Shown: positions 26,297 to 35,155 of the stretch, piece after piece
Numbering within the stretch: position 1 is the stretch's first letter
Layout: each line of letters opens with the position of its first letter
Assembly: GCA_000621905.1 (NCBI GenBank)
Contig: JHXB01000003.1
Span: 204,099 to 268,098, forward strand
Length of the DNA: 64,000 nt
Source: Lachnospiraceae bacterium NC2004
GTDB taxonomy: Bacteria > Bacillota > Clostridia > Lachnospirales > Lachnospiraceae
Reading direction: 5' to 3'
Program-made: the position numbers and the translations under genes
The notes under the pieces: model-generated
Seen by the model: the letters and a program-made list of their open reading frames with translations, nothing else
Told to the model about the DNA's origin: nothing
Databases searched by the model: none

Positions 26297-29200
26297 TTAA
26301 TTATGCACTCTGGTATAATGAACATCAGCCAAAATTATTGCATTTTCTTCAACATCTTCTTTACCTTTCCACGCCATGATATATCTAATAACAGCATCAC
26401 ACGGAACGTATCCTGACATCTTATACTTTTCTACCTGCTCTCTATATTTTTTAGAAAACTGTAACACCGCTTTATCACTACCATCTATACTTGCGTATAA
26501 TTTGTCACCCTTTAGCTTTAACTTATCTCCGCTTCTTAATGATAATATCAACCTCTTTTTATCTTTGAAGAAATTAAGAAATACATCTTCATGTGTCATT
26601 TGAGATATAATTTTAGCGGACTTTGGATAATGCGTATCATCTTTTATAAACTTATCAGCATACTTTGTAAACCTGTCAAATTCATCACCACAATAATGTA
26701 AGTATAGTGATTTTTTAGCTCTTGTCATAGCAACGTACAGTTTGCGAATATCATTCTCATCATCAAATACTGCTTTCTTTACAAGCATAAAAACATTATC
26801 ATATTCTCTACCTTTAGATTTATGCATCGTTGAAACCGTAATTACGCCTTGCTCGTCTGTATAAAAATCTTCTATCCTTGACTCATGAAGAAACATATCC
26901 AAATCACTCTTGTATTTCTTTGGATAATTCTCCTCAAATGTTTTCAAGATACGATTAACAATCAACAGACACTCACTCTCTGAATATCTATCATTCAAGG
27001 AATCAATTGCTTCATTCCAACATTTATTACTAATAGTAGGTGAAGCATCAGAAACCTTAAGCTTCTTTAGAAAATAGCGAATCTCAGCTATATCAGTTAT
27101 TCTAAGCATATTTATCGATTGTATCAGTTTAGCGGGAATACACATTTGCTCTAGTGTACCAAGAACAATCAGTGCTTCTTCATTGGTTGATGTCAATATG
27201 CAAGTTGATCCCTTTAAATCCAAAGCTCTTACTTCTGCACACACTGCAAGTTCTATGTTTCTATCGCAATGTTTTACCATTCTAACCATACCATTATTGA
27301 CAGAAATCGGTTTAATATCTTCGCTCTTCATTCTTTCAGGTAACATTTGAACAAAATGATTAGCAAAACCAACTACACTCTTATCGCTCCTATAATTGTC
27401 AATCAATGAATACTGTTTCGCTCCATGTTCAGTTATAAATGACTTTAGATACTTAGAATCCGCTCCTCTGAACCTGTATATATTCTGATCATCATCACCA
27501 ACCGCTATAACTCGCATGTCGTCATTGAAATTCATCAAAGCTTCTACAAGTTCGTATTCTTTCTCATCCATATCCTGTGCTTCATCTATTACCAGTACTG
27601 TTTTACTGATACGAACCGGATCAACCTCATTATTTTTGATCTTATCAAGAGCATCACTAACGACATTAGGCGATTCTCCTATACTTCCAACCATACCAAG
27701 AATATCAAAACAATACGAATGAAAAGTCTTTATCTCAATATAATTAGCAGCATTACCTATAAGCATACGAAGCCTATGTTTAAACTCAATCGCTGCAGCT
27801 CTTGAAAATGTTAACATAAGCAATTGTTCATGCTTAACATCTTCTAGCATTAACAGAGCAGCTAGCTTATGAACCAATAGTTTAGTTTTGCCACTACCCG
27901 GTCCTGCCGAAACTACTATATGCTTAGATGTGTCATCATTAATAATCTCAAGCTGTCTCGATGACAATTCATCAAATAACATATGATATTTCGCTGGCGT
28001 TACATTAAGCTTAATCTCCTCCGACCTGCTGCCTGAAAAATATTTAGATATAAACTTCTTGTATTCCAACTGAAAATAGTCATTTACAAACTTAAGAGCA
28101 GCATTATAATCCTTTACCATCATATTGGCATATTCACCCACAATATGTATCTGCTGTATCTTAAGTTTATAATACTCATCAAGTTGCTTATAATCATCAA
28201 TCTTGTACTTTATCTTATTGTCCGTAACCAATCTGGTAATCTCCATACCGGTATAAAGCACAAGAAAACCTCCCTCTAAATCAAGAGCACCTATTTTAGA
28301 TAGAAAAAGTAATGCCTCTTCAATATCCGAACAGGTAATATGAGTCTTAGATTCTGTATTATATGCTTCCTTTAGTTCAATTACAGAAAACTCTACATAT
28401 GCTTTTTCTGTATTGACAGCATTATCAAAGCTTTTATCAAATAAGTAATCGATAATAAACTCAGATATATTCTCGCTCTTTTGTCGAATCTGTTTTATTT
28501 CCGATATATCTCTTGAAAATGATATAGCTACATTATCAGTTGCCAGATCCTGCTCTTTTTTCACATAGTTCCTTATAGACCAGTAATAAAACAATTGCCT
28601 TATATTCTTTACCGTGCTTAGTTTAATTCCTGACTTTATAGCTGCATCATTAATTTTTTTATAGTTAGTCCATGAATTGTCATTCTCCATGTAGGAAAGC
28701 AAGAATCTCTCCAATGCTCTAAATCGTCTTAGGGCATGCATAGACTTGTTAACCGTACTAGATTTATAAATATACGCAGTTATATCCTTAGAGTCGGCAA
28801 GTATTCCCGCCTCTCTTAATGATTGAATAGAGTGAATCACTTCACTTTTCTCAATACCAAGATTATCTGCTAAATAATCAACTCTAGACTCTGCTTCTCC
28901 ATTATCGGCCAAAGATTTTCTTTTGCTGGATATCAAAGAATTAAATATACGTTTCGCAATATCTCTGTTATCATCTGTGAATCTAGGTGAGCTGTCAATA
29001 ATAGTATTCGCTTCAATAGCACTACATGCAATAATACTATCTGCATATACTTGTGGTGAATTCTTGCCACGAACTATATATCCGGCACTTTCAAGGGCAT
29101 TAATAGCTGTTCTCACTCTTGTCTCAACATCCATTTTGCCTTCCTGCCATCCCGCCTTTCTGGCAATCTCCAAGGCAGAACAACATATACTTGGGCGATA

Positions 29201-31060
29201 TGGTGTCATATCCTTTATAGCCTTCCATACCTGTTGAATCTCACTGATACTAAGCTTTGTCTGACTTAAAAGGATGAAATGCTTATTTAAATCATCGTCA
29301 TTAAACAGAATGTAACAATCAGCGTTTATTGACTGATCTCTACCCGCTCTTCCGGCTTCCTGTATATAATTCTCTAGAGAATCGGAAATATCATAATGAA
29401 TAACCAAGCGAACATTGGACTTATCTACACCCATTCCAAACGCTGAGGTTGCTACTATAATCTGTACCTCATCATTTATAAAGGCTTCTTGATTGGCTTG
29501 CTTATCACTTGATGCCATCTTGCCATTAAAAGGCAAAGCTTTATAGCCATCTTTAGAAAGTCTCTCAGCTAATTCAACAGTTCTCTTAGTACGAGAAACA
29601 AACACTATTGTCGGACATTTCTTCTGTTCTATAAGTGCCCTTAACGCATCATATTTATCTTCATCAGTTTCTTTAAAAATAACTTCATACCTAAGATTAC
29701 TTCTTGCAGCATTCGTTGCGTATAACTCAAGATTCAAATCAAGCTTCTCTTTAAAATAGTCTTTTATATCACTGATAACTTTAGGCTTAGCTGTAGCGGT
29801 AAAGCAAGAAATTGGTATCCTTGTTTTATTATTCTTCTTCTCTTCAATGCTCTTTATGAAATCACCAATGTATAAATAATCAACTCTAAAATCCTGTCCC
29901 CAGGCAGAAAAGCAATGTGCTTCATCTATGACAAATCTATTAATATGACGTTCTAAAAGCAGATTCTCAATAATCTTTGACCTTAAAGACTCTGGTGCTA
30001 TATAGAGAATAGAAGCCACTCCAGATCTAACTCTATCTATTGCTTCAGCTCTTTCTATAGGACTTAATAAGCCATTAATAGCTACAGCATCTGGAATTCC
30101 CAATTTCTCTAAATTATCAACCTGATCCTTCATCAACGATTGCAGCGGTGATATAACGACAGTGAGGGCTCTTGCAGTCTCACCTGCTATAAGAGCCGGT
30201 ATCTGAAATGTTAACGTCTTCCCACCACCAGTAGGGAATATAGCAAGAAGCGATTTATTATCAACAGCTGCATTTACAGCATTTTCTTGCAATGCCTCTC
30301 CTTCATAAGTACGAAAACTTTCATATCCAAAATACTTATTAAGATACTTCACCGGATTAAGTCTTGTATTACAATATCTACATTTACGACACGGTGTATT
30401 GGTCAGTTGTTTCAAAATATACTCGACTTTAGGAAACCTCTTCAATATCCATCGAGGGAACAAGGAATGCTTATTATCCGTTGTTATAAGTGCTAAACAA
30501 TAAGCTAATTCAACCGGACTATTGTTAATAAATTCTGCCAAAGGTGCATTTTCACAAATCAGTCCACTAAACTTATCAGAAATTGTAATTGTTATATTAG
30601 ATATCTTATAACCAATATATTTAAAAAATGCAGAAAAGTACCTATTATTGCTTAATAAAACATAGTATAACTGTTTGATTTCTTCATCCAGCGCAAGGAA
30701 TGCATTGATCTCATCATAAAACAATTCCTTTGACTTAATTGCATCATTTAACGGATTATTTAGTTGATCTGTCATAAGCTTATCATCTTTAACCAGCTTA
30801 TGATATGGTTTATTAGGAAACAAAAGCGTAGAAAGGTATAAAGTATCAATGACTTTATAGTCTTTAGGTAATGTAATAAACTTAAGATCAAAATCAATAA
30901 TATTGTGACCACAAATATATTCTGAATCAGATATAAACTGTAAAAAGCTGTCATATGATGTCGAATGAATCTTATCTCCGGATTCTCCCACAGCGCCATA
31001 ATCATGCACTTTCTTATCATATACACTAACTTCCGTATCAATAAAAGATATTCTGCTCAT
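26297..31060 (-). CDS. Exonuclease - RecQ helicase - UvrD helicase triple fusion
   Basis: The 1587-residue protein has three enzymatic parts. Residues 1-150 form a DnaQ-like 3'-5' exonuclease (motif I FIDTE; motif II GHNIIDFD; a plausible motif III LNDAIKSKE). About 225-700 is a RecQ-type SF2 helicase (Cys-rich CRKCRYC, Walker A TGGGKT near 277, DEAH near 378, QEAGRAGRDQ). About 1030-1480 is a UvrD/Rep-type SF1 helicase (AGPGSGKT near 1051, DEAQDMD near 1161, GDDDQNIYRFRG, STMHKSKGREYDNV, YVAMTRAK). Each has intact ATPase motifs. Processing of recombination or replication intermediates, or DNA-based defence, is possible. AGGAG precedes the ATG. The promoter overlaps a 38-base palindrome. Confidence 0.9.
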   Translation of the reverse strand: MSRISFIDTEVSVYDKKVHDYGAVGESGDKIHSTSYDSFLQFISDSEYICGHNIIDFDLKFITLPKDYKVIDTLYLSTLLFPNKPYHKLVKDDKLMTDQLNNPLNDAIKSKELFYDEINAFLALDEEIKQLYYVLLSNNRYFSAFFKYIGYKISNITITISDKFSGLICENAPLAEFINNSPVELAYCLALITTDNKHSLFPRWILKRFPKVEYILKQLTNTPCRKCRYCNTRLNPVKYLNKYFGYESFRTYEGEALQENAVNAAVDNKSLLAIFPTGGGKTLTFQIPALIAGETARALTVVISPLQSLMKDQVDNLEKLGIPDAVAINGLLSPIERAEAIDRVRSGVASILYIAPESLRSKIIENLLLERHINRFVIDEAHCFSAWGQDFRVDYLYIGDFIKSIEEKKNNKTRIPISCFTATAKPKVISDIKDYFKEKLDLNLELYATNAARSNLRYEVIFKETDEDKYDALRALIEQKKCPTIVFVSRTKRTVELAERLSKDGYKALPFNGKMASSDKQANQEAFINDEVQIIVATSAFGMGVDKSNVRLVIHYDISDSLENYIQEAGRAGRDQSINADCYILFNDDDLNKHFILLSQTKLSISEIQQVWKAIKDMTPYRPSICCSALEIARKAGWQEGKMDVETRVRTAINALESAGYIVRGKNSPQVYADSIIACSAIEANTIIDSSPRFTDDNRDIAKRIFNSLISSKRKSLADNGEAESRVDYLADNLGIEKSEVIHSIQSLREAGILADSKDITAYIYKSSTVNKSMHALRRFRALERFLLSYMENDNSWTNYKKINDAAIKSGIKLSTVKNIRQLFYYWSIRNYVKKEQDLATDNVAISFSRDISEIKQIRQKSENISEFIIDYLFDKSFDNAVNTEKAYVEFSVIELKEAYNTESKTHITCSDIEEALLFLSKIGALDLEGGFLVLYTGMEITRLVTDNKIKYKIDDYKQLDEYYKLKIQQIHIVGEYANMMVKDYNAALKFVNDYFQLEYKKFISKYFSGSRSEEIKLNVTPAKYHMLFDELSSRQLEIINDDTSKHIVVSAGPGSGKTKLLVHKLAALLMLEDVKHEQLLMLTFSRAAAIEFKHRLRMLIGNAANYIEIKTFHSYCFDILGMVGSIGESPNVVSDALDKIKNNEVDPVRISKTVLVIDEAQDMDEKEYELVEALMNFNDDMRVIAVGDDDQNIYRFRGADSKYLKSFITEHGAKQYSLIDNYRSDKSVVGFANHFVQMLPERMKSEDIKPISVNNGMVRMVKHCDRNIELAVCAEVRALDLKGSTCILTSTNEEALIVLGTLEQMCIPAKLIQSINMLRITDIAEIRYFLKKLKVSDASPTISNKCWNEAIDSLNDRYSESECLLIVNRILKTFEENYPKKYKSDLDMFLHESRIEDFYTDEQGVITVSTMHKSKGREYDNVFMLVKKAVFDDENDIRKLYVAMTRAKKSLYLHYCGDEFDRFTKYADKFIKDDTHYPKSAKIISQMTHEDVFLNFFKDKKRLILSLRSGDKLKLKGDKLYASIDGSDKAVLQFSKKYREQVEKYKMSGYVPCDAVIRYIMAWKGKEDVEENAIILADVHYTRVHN

Positions 31061-31126
31061 AGTTATACTCCTAATTAAGATATCTCTTTTTCATCCCGCC
31101 ATAGTATCACATTTAGTCATACCTAC

Positions 31127-31176
31127 ATTATACATTTTAAGGGAATTATAAGTCAATATGCGCTTATAATTCCCCT
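31127..31176 (-). promoter_or_regulatory. Promoter and palindromic operator of the helicase-fusion gene
   Basis: Minus-strand TTGACT (31151-31156), 18 bases, TATAAT (31127-31132). A near-perfect inverted repeat with 14-base arms, AAGGGAATTATAAG (31139-31152) and CTTATAATTCCCCT (31163-31176), covers the -35 and most of the spacer. This is where a repressor would block RNA polymerase. Confidence 0.7.
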
Positions 31177-31190
31177 AATTCATGTCATAA

Positions 31191-31241
31191 TAAAAGTTAT
31201 GGAGAGTTATAGGTAATTTTAGCCTACAACTCTCCATAACT
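31191..31241 (-). terminator. Terminator of the ThiS-HesA-JAMM operon
   Basis: Long stem: AGTTATGGAGAGTT plus TAGGC on one side, GCCTA and AACTCTCCATAACT on the other (31195-31241). On the minus strand it is followed by TTTATTAT. It lies 30 bases after the JAMM stop. Confidence 0.75.
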
Positions 31242-31270
31242 GTTTCTAGCATATCTCGTTCCTAATGTAA

Positions 31271-31696
31271 TTATATATATTCAATCTCATGTATAGTTAC
31301 ATTCTTCTCCTTATCAACCTTAAATGCCTTTAGTACAGGATTATCTATGTCCTGTAAAGAAAGTATCAGGTATTCAAATGTTGGGTCGAACGCAAGCCTC
31401 TTGTCTTCCTCTGAAGGTCTTGACGGGCTTTCGGGATGAGAATGAAAATTGCCTATAAGACCATATCCATTACTCCTTGCATCTTTAAGAGCTGCAAACT
31501 GCTCCTTGGGATCCATTGAAAAATGCTCATTGCTATTGTCCGTATTCGTAAGAAGATATACCTTCGTAACCGTTTTGACATTTCCATCAACTGTACCGGC
31601 AAGCAAACCGCACGCCTCGTTAGGAAGTCCTTTTTTACAATGATCTAAAATGTTTCTGTAATCTTCCTTTTTCATAATTATCTTAATATCGCTCAT
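31271..31696 (-). CDS. JAMM/MPN+ metalloprotease (Mec-like)
   Basis: The 141-residue protein has the complete JAMM zinc site: Glu in LPNEACGLL, then HSHPESPSRPSEED (HxH-x-S-xx-D pattern). Prokaryotic relatives (Mec+ in mycobacteria, QbsD) cut extra residues from the C terminus of ThiS-like carriers to expose the GG. That is the expected task here, because the carrier gene of the same operon ends GGGAN. Gene order is ThiS-like, HesA-like, JAMM. Confidence 0.88.
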   Translation of the reverse strand: MSDIKIIMKKEDYRNILDHCKKGLPNEACGLLAGTVDGNVKTVTKVYLLTNTDNSNEHFSMDPKEQFAALKDARSNGYGLIGNFHSHPESPSRPSEEDKRLAFDPTFEYLILSLQDIDNPVLKAFKVDKEKNVTIHEIEYI

Positions 31697-31719
31697 ATCA
31701 TATCCTCTGTTTCATTCTT

Positions 31720-32532
31720 TTATTGACCGGGTTTCCACTCACACACAGCCTGTTCGTAATCAATAAGCTCTGTTATAGTCGGATTCTTACCACACACAGC
31801 GCAATTGCAATTAGTAGGAAGTTTAACACTATGGAACTCCATCTTAAGAGCATCATAAGTTAAGAGCTTGCCTGTAAGCAACTCACCCTGTCCGATAATG
31901 TACTTAACAGCCTCCATAGCTTGCAGACTACCTATAACGCCACCCATAGCGCCTATAACACCGGCCTGCTTACATGTTGGAACTGCATCTTTTGGAGGTG
32001 GATTCTTAAACACACATCTATAGCATGGACCTTCTCCCGGAACATAAGTCATCAACTGCCCCTTAAAGCGTATAATACCCGCATGTGAGAACGGTTTACC
32101 TGCCATAACACACGCATCATTTATCAAGAACTTTGCCGGGAAATTATCTGTACCATCTATTATGAAATCATAGTCTTTAATAATATCCATAATATTAGCT
32201 GATGTAATAAAAGTGTGGTAAGTGTTAACGGTAACATCAGGATTAATAGCCTGCATAGTCTCTTTAGCCGACTCAACCTTCTTCTTACCTACATCTTCTG
32301 TTGTATGAATAACCTGTCTTTGAAGATTAGACAAGTCTACAACATCAGCATCAACAATTCCTATAGTTCCTACACCTGCTGCTGCAAGATACAATCCAGC
32401 AGGAGCGCCTAAACCGCCTGCTCCTATAATTAACACTTTGGCGTTTAAAAGCTTCTTTTGGCCCTTCACGCCAACCTCTTTAAGAATTATATGGCGTGAA
32501 TACCTTTCAAGCTGTTCATTAGAAAATGCCAT
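31720..32532 (-). CDS. E1-like adenylyltransferase (HesA/MoeB/ThiF family)
   Basis: The enzyme adenylates the C-terminal glycine of a ubiquitin-like sulfur carrier. The 270-residue protein has the nucleotide-binding GAGGLGAP, DADVVDLSNLQRQ, the Mg-binding DGTDN and two zinc cysteine pairs (CYRC; CNCAVC). A cysteine for sulfur transfer is present at PTCKQAG. No rhodanese domain is fused. Its ATG overlaps the carrier's stop by one base (TAATG), so the two are coupled. Confidence 0.92.
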   Translation of the reverse strand: MAFSNEQLERYSRHIILKEVGVKGQKKLLNAKVLIIGAGGLGAPAGLYLAAAGVGTIGIVDADVVDLSNLQRQVIHTTEDVGKKKVESAKETMQAINPDVTVNTYHTFITSANIMDIIKDYDFIIDGTDNFPAKFLINDACVMAGKPFSHAGIIRFKGQLMTYVPGEGPCYRCVFKNPPPKDAVPTCKQAGVIGAMGGVIGSLQAMEAVKYIIGQGELLTGKLLTYDALKMEFHSVKLPTNCNCAVCGKNPTITELIDYEQAVCEWKPGQ

Positions 32533-32741
32533 TAGTTAGCACCTCCGCCCATAAAATATAAAAACTCTACCGCATCGCCTTCATTGATAACAGTCGTACC
32601 AAAGGCTTCCTTATCAATAAACTCATCATTGATAGTAACCGTAACATACTCCGGATTATCTATCTCCTCTTTTATTATGAGGTTATCTAAAGTAATTCCC
32701 TCTTCATACTCTTTTTTTTCGCCTGCAATTGTAAATAACAT
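32532..32741 (-). CDS. ThiS/CysO-like sulfur carrier with masked C terminus
   Basis: The 69-residue ubiquitin-fold protein (VTVTINDEFIDKEAF; GDAVEFLYFMGGGAN) ends with GG followed by Ala-Asn instead of a free GG. Thiocarboxylation therefore needs removal of two residues, presumably by the JAMM protease encoded two genes downstream. The ATG at 32741 follows GGAGG by 9 bases; an upstream in-frame ATG lacks a site. Thiamine and molybdopterin genes are not near, while sulfite reductase and O-acetylhomoserine sulfhydrylase are, so a role in cysteine/homocysteine or related sulfur transfer is favoured. Confidence 0.9.
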   Translation of the reverse strand: MLFTIAGEKKEYEEGITLDNLIIKEEIDNPEYVTVTINDEFIDKEAFGTTVINEGDAVEFLYFMGGGAN

Positions 32742-32796
32742 ATTAATATGCCTCCATTTCATATTGTTTTAGTATATATATAAAGGACAACTATCC

Positions 32797-32825
32797 ATTA
32801 TATTCTTTAGAGTGTTATCAGTTAA
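32797..32825 (-). promoter_or_regulatory. Internal promoter before the ThiS-like gene
   Basis: Minus-strand TTAACT (32820-32825), 17 bases, TATAAT (32797-32802), overlapping the stop of the desulfinase-like gene. It would let the carrier genes be expressed independently of the long sulfur operon. Confidence 0.6.
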
Positions 32826-33859
32826 TCATCCAACCTTTGTTTAGCTTCCTCTAAATATTCAGGAGCTAACCAGCTATCTATATCAAAGTCGTTCTTAATA
32901 AATCCACGCTCAAGTAGGAATTCTTTCTGTGACTTCAGCGCATTAACAGCTTCATCTGTAAATCCCGGGGTAAACGACAGATAGTAATCAGGATCTCTTG
33001 CTTCTAACACCTGTTTAATCGTAGTTCCATATTGACCTTTGGCCGATATCTCATCAACCTCGTTCTTATGGCTTTGGGCCCACTTAGCTGCCCTTAGCGT
33101 TTCAGTTAAATAGCTGACAACTATATCTCTATTATTGTTGGCAAATTCTTCATTTACCGTGATAACCGAAGGATAGATATTGTTAGTGTTATCTATATCT
33201 TCCTTAGAAATATCTATAAGGATTTTAGCAAGTTTCTTGTCCTTAATCTCATGAGCAAGAGCGCCGTGAGCTAAAAACACATCTATCTTTCCTTCTCTTA
33301 AGGCTATTAACTCTTCTTCATGCTGTAAAACTGTATCATTATCCTTGTTAAATTTGAAAACTATATTCCCCTTATCAAGATGTTTCGCAGCTTTATTATT
33401 ACCTTTTTTTATGTCGACAAATGTTATCTCCGACTCATCAACTCCATAATGCTTAAACACCGAATTATAACCTCTAAGCACCATAGCCTGCCAGAAATCT
33501 ACCCTCTCCACATCAGACTTAGGAACCGAGAATTTAAGCTTTTTAAGATCATCAGGCAATTTATAATCGGTATCAGTTCTAACCATCAACGCGTGTGTCT
33601 GATTAATCATTGTAAGTCCAAGTAATTTGGTCCTATCACCGTTAGACATAGCCCATATAGGCGGAATATTGCCGCCTTCTCTAAACCATAACGGGCTCTC
33701 CTGAGTAAAATGCTTAATCTGCTCTTTAGGATCTAAGTTTTGTAGTAGTTCAAGATCAGCGTCTAATTCATTAAATGCTGTCTTTAACCAGCCTTTTTGT
33801 AATGCTATCTCAGATGCACTTCCAATAGGACATCTTGTTAAAACAACCTGTCTGCTCAT
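32822..33859 (-). CDS. DszB-like sulfinate desulfinase
   Basis: The 345-residue protein has the periplasmic-binding-protein fold of the SsuA/TauA type but no signal peptide. It resembles DszB, the 2'-hydroxybiphenyl-2-sulfinate desulfinase. The likely active residues are kept with the right spacing: Cys10 (LTRCPIGSAS; DszB Cys27), His50 and Arg60 (KHFTQESPLWFREGGNIPP; DszB His60/Arg70, the same 10-residue spacing). The C terminus matches too (SWLAPEYLEEA against QWAAPEFL). Expected reaction: hydrolysis of a C-S bond in a sulfinate, releasing sulfite. The sulfite reductase of the same operon fits this. A solute-binding function is the alternative, but a cytoplasmic protein argues against it. 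It overlaps hemL by ATGA. Confidence 0.7.
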   Translation of the reverse strand: MSRQVVLTRCPIGSASEIALQKGWLKTAFNELDADLELLQNLDPKEQIKHFTQESPLWFREGGNIPPIWAMSNGDRTKLLGLTMINQTHALMVRTDTDYKLPDDLKKLKFSVPKSDVERVDFWQAMVLRGYNSVFKHYGVDESEITFVDIKKGNNKAAKHLDKGNIVFKFNKDNDTVLQHEEELIALREGKIDVFLAHGALAHEIKDKKLAKILIDISKEDIDNTNNIYPSVITVNEEFANNNRDIVVSYLTETLRAAKWAQSHKNEVDEISAKGQYGTTIKQVLEARDPDYYLSFTPGFTDEAVNALKSQKEFLLERGFIKNDFDIDSWLAPEYLEEAKQRLDD

Positions 33860-35142
33860 AATATCTCCTTAATCTCTTCAACATTCTTGATAAAATCATC
33901 AATATCGTTATCGCTATGCGCTGCTGATATAAACATTGCTTCAAACTGAGAAGGTGCAAGATATATCATCTTATCAAGCATAGCATTAAAATACACTGCA
34001 TACTTATCAGTATCAGATGATATAGCTGTTTCGTAGTCATTTACATCAACATCAGTAAAAAATACTGAAAGTAATGATCCTATCTGATTGACATGCACTT
34101 TGTTACCAAGCACGAATCTAATTCCTACTGCAAGGTGCTTTCCCATATCTTCAAGCCTTTGGTACAACCCATTCTTATTCTCTTCGATAAGAATCTTGAG
34201 TGTCTCTATGCCGGCAGTTGTCGCAATAGGATTACCTGAAAGCGTTCCAGCCTGGTATACCCCTCCAAGAGGTGCTACAACATCCATTACCTCCTTAGCG
34301 CCTCCATAGGCAGCTAACGGCATTCCACCTCCCACTATCTTGCCTAAGGTAACCAGATCCGGTTTAACACCATAGTATTCACCTGCACCTCCCAAAGACA
34401 GCCTAAATCCGGTTATAACTTCATCAAATATCAACAAGGCGTTATTCTTCTTAGTAATCTCCCTTAGACCCTCTAAAAAGCCTTTGTCAGGAAGAACTAC
34501 TCCCATATTGGCAGCAACCGGCTCGACTATAACAGCAGCTACTTGGTCTTTATTCTCATTAAACAACTCCTCAACAGACCGAAGATTGTTATATTCAGCA
34601 ACAAGCGTGTCATCCGCGTAACCTTTCGGAACCCCGAGGCTGTCCGGAACAGATCCGGTCAATGCACCCGAGCCCGCTTTAACCAACATCCCGTCTGAAT
34701 GTCCGTGATAGCATCCTCTAAACTTAATTATCTTGTCTTTACCGGTATATCCTCTTGCCACCCTTATAGCACTCATACATGCTTCAGTCCCTGAACTTAC
34801 AAGTCTTACTTTTTCAATAGCAGGAACTGTATCTACAATAAGGCTAGCAAGAATCTCCTCCTTAGCTGTTGGTGCGCCAAATGACAATCCATCATCACAA
34901 GCCTTTTTAACTGCGTCTACCACTCTATCATCAGCATGCCCCAGAATCATAGGTCCCCAGGAACACACATAATCGGTATATTCATTGTCATCCACATCAT
35001 ATATCTTGTTTCTTTTGGCATGACTTATAAAAAACGGTGTTCTGTTAACACTATAAAACGCTCTGACAGGGCTGTTTACTCCACCGGGAATTATTCTTTT
35101 GGATTTATCAAAAAGTGTCTTAGATCTAGAATCCAAACTCAT
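33856..35142 (-). CDS. hemL: Glutamate-1-semialdehyde 2,1-aminomutase
   Basis: HemL is the PLP enzyme that converts glutamate-1-semialdehyde to 5-aminolevulinate. The 428-residue protein has IPGGVNSPVRAF, FRGCYHGHSDG, LIFDEVITGFR and the Schiff-base lysine in LGKIVGGGMP. The ATG at 35142 follows AAGGAAGG; an upstream ATG at 35169 lies inside hemB. It belongs to the siroheme branch set hemA-sirC-hemC-cobA/hemD-hemB-hemL. Confidence 0.95.
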   Translation of the reverse strand: MSLDSRSKTLFDKSKRIIPGGVNSPVRAFYSVNRTPFFISHAKRNKIYDVDDNEYTDYVCSWGPMILGHADDRVVDAVKKACDDGLSFGAPTAKEEILASLIVDTVPAIEKVRLVSSGTEACMSAIRVARGYTGKDKIIKFRGCYHGHSDGMLVKAGSGALTGSVPDSLGVPKGYADDTLVAEYNNLRSVEELFNENKDQVAAVIVEPVAANMGVVLPDKGFLEGLREITKKNNALLIFDEVITGFRLSLGGAGEYYGVKPDLVTLGKIVGGGMPLAAYGGAKEVMDVVAPLGGVYQAGTLSGNPIATTAGIETLKILIEENKNGLYQRLEDMGKHLAVGIRFVLGNKVHVNQIGSLLSVFFTDVDVNDYETAISSDTDKYAVYFNAMLDKMIYLAPSQFEAMFISAAHSDNDIDDFIKNVEEIKEIL

Positions 35143-35155
35143 AATGCACCTTCCT

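Noticed and set aside
32822..33859. Sulfonate ABC transporter binding protein (SsuA-like)
   Set aside because: The fold is similar, but there is no signal peptide or lipobox, no permease or ATPase nearby, and the DszB-like Cys/His/Arg set is present.
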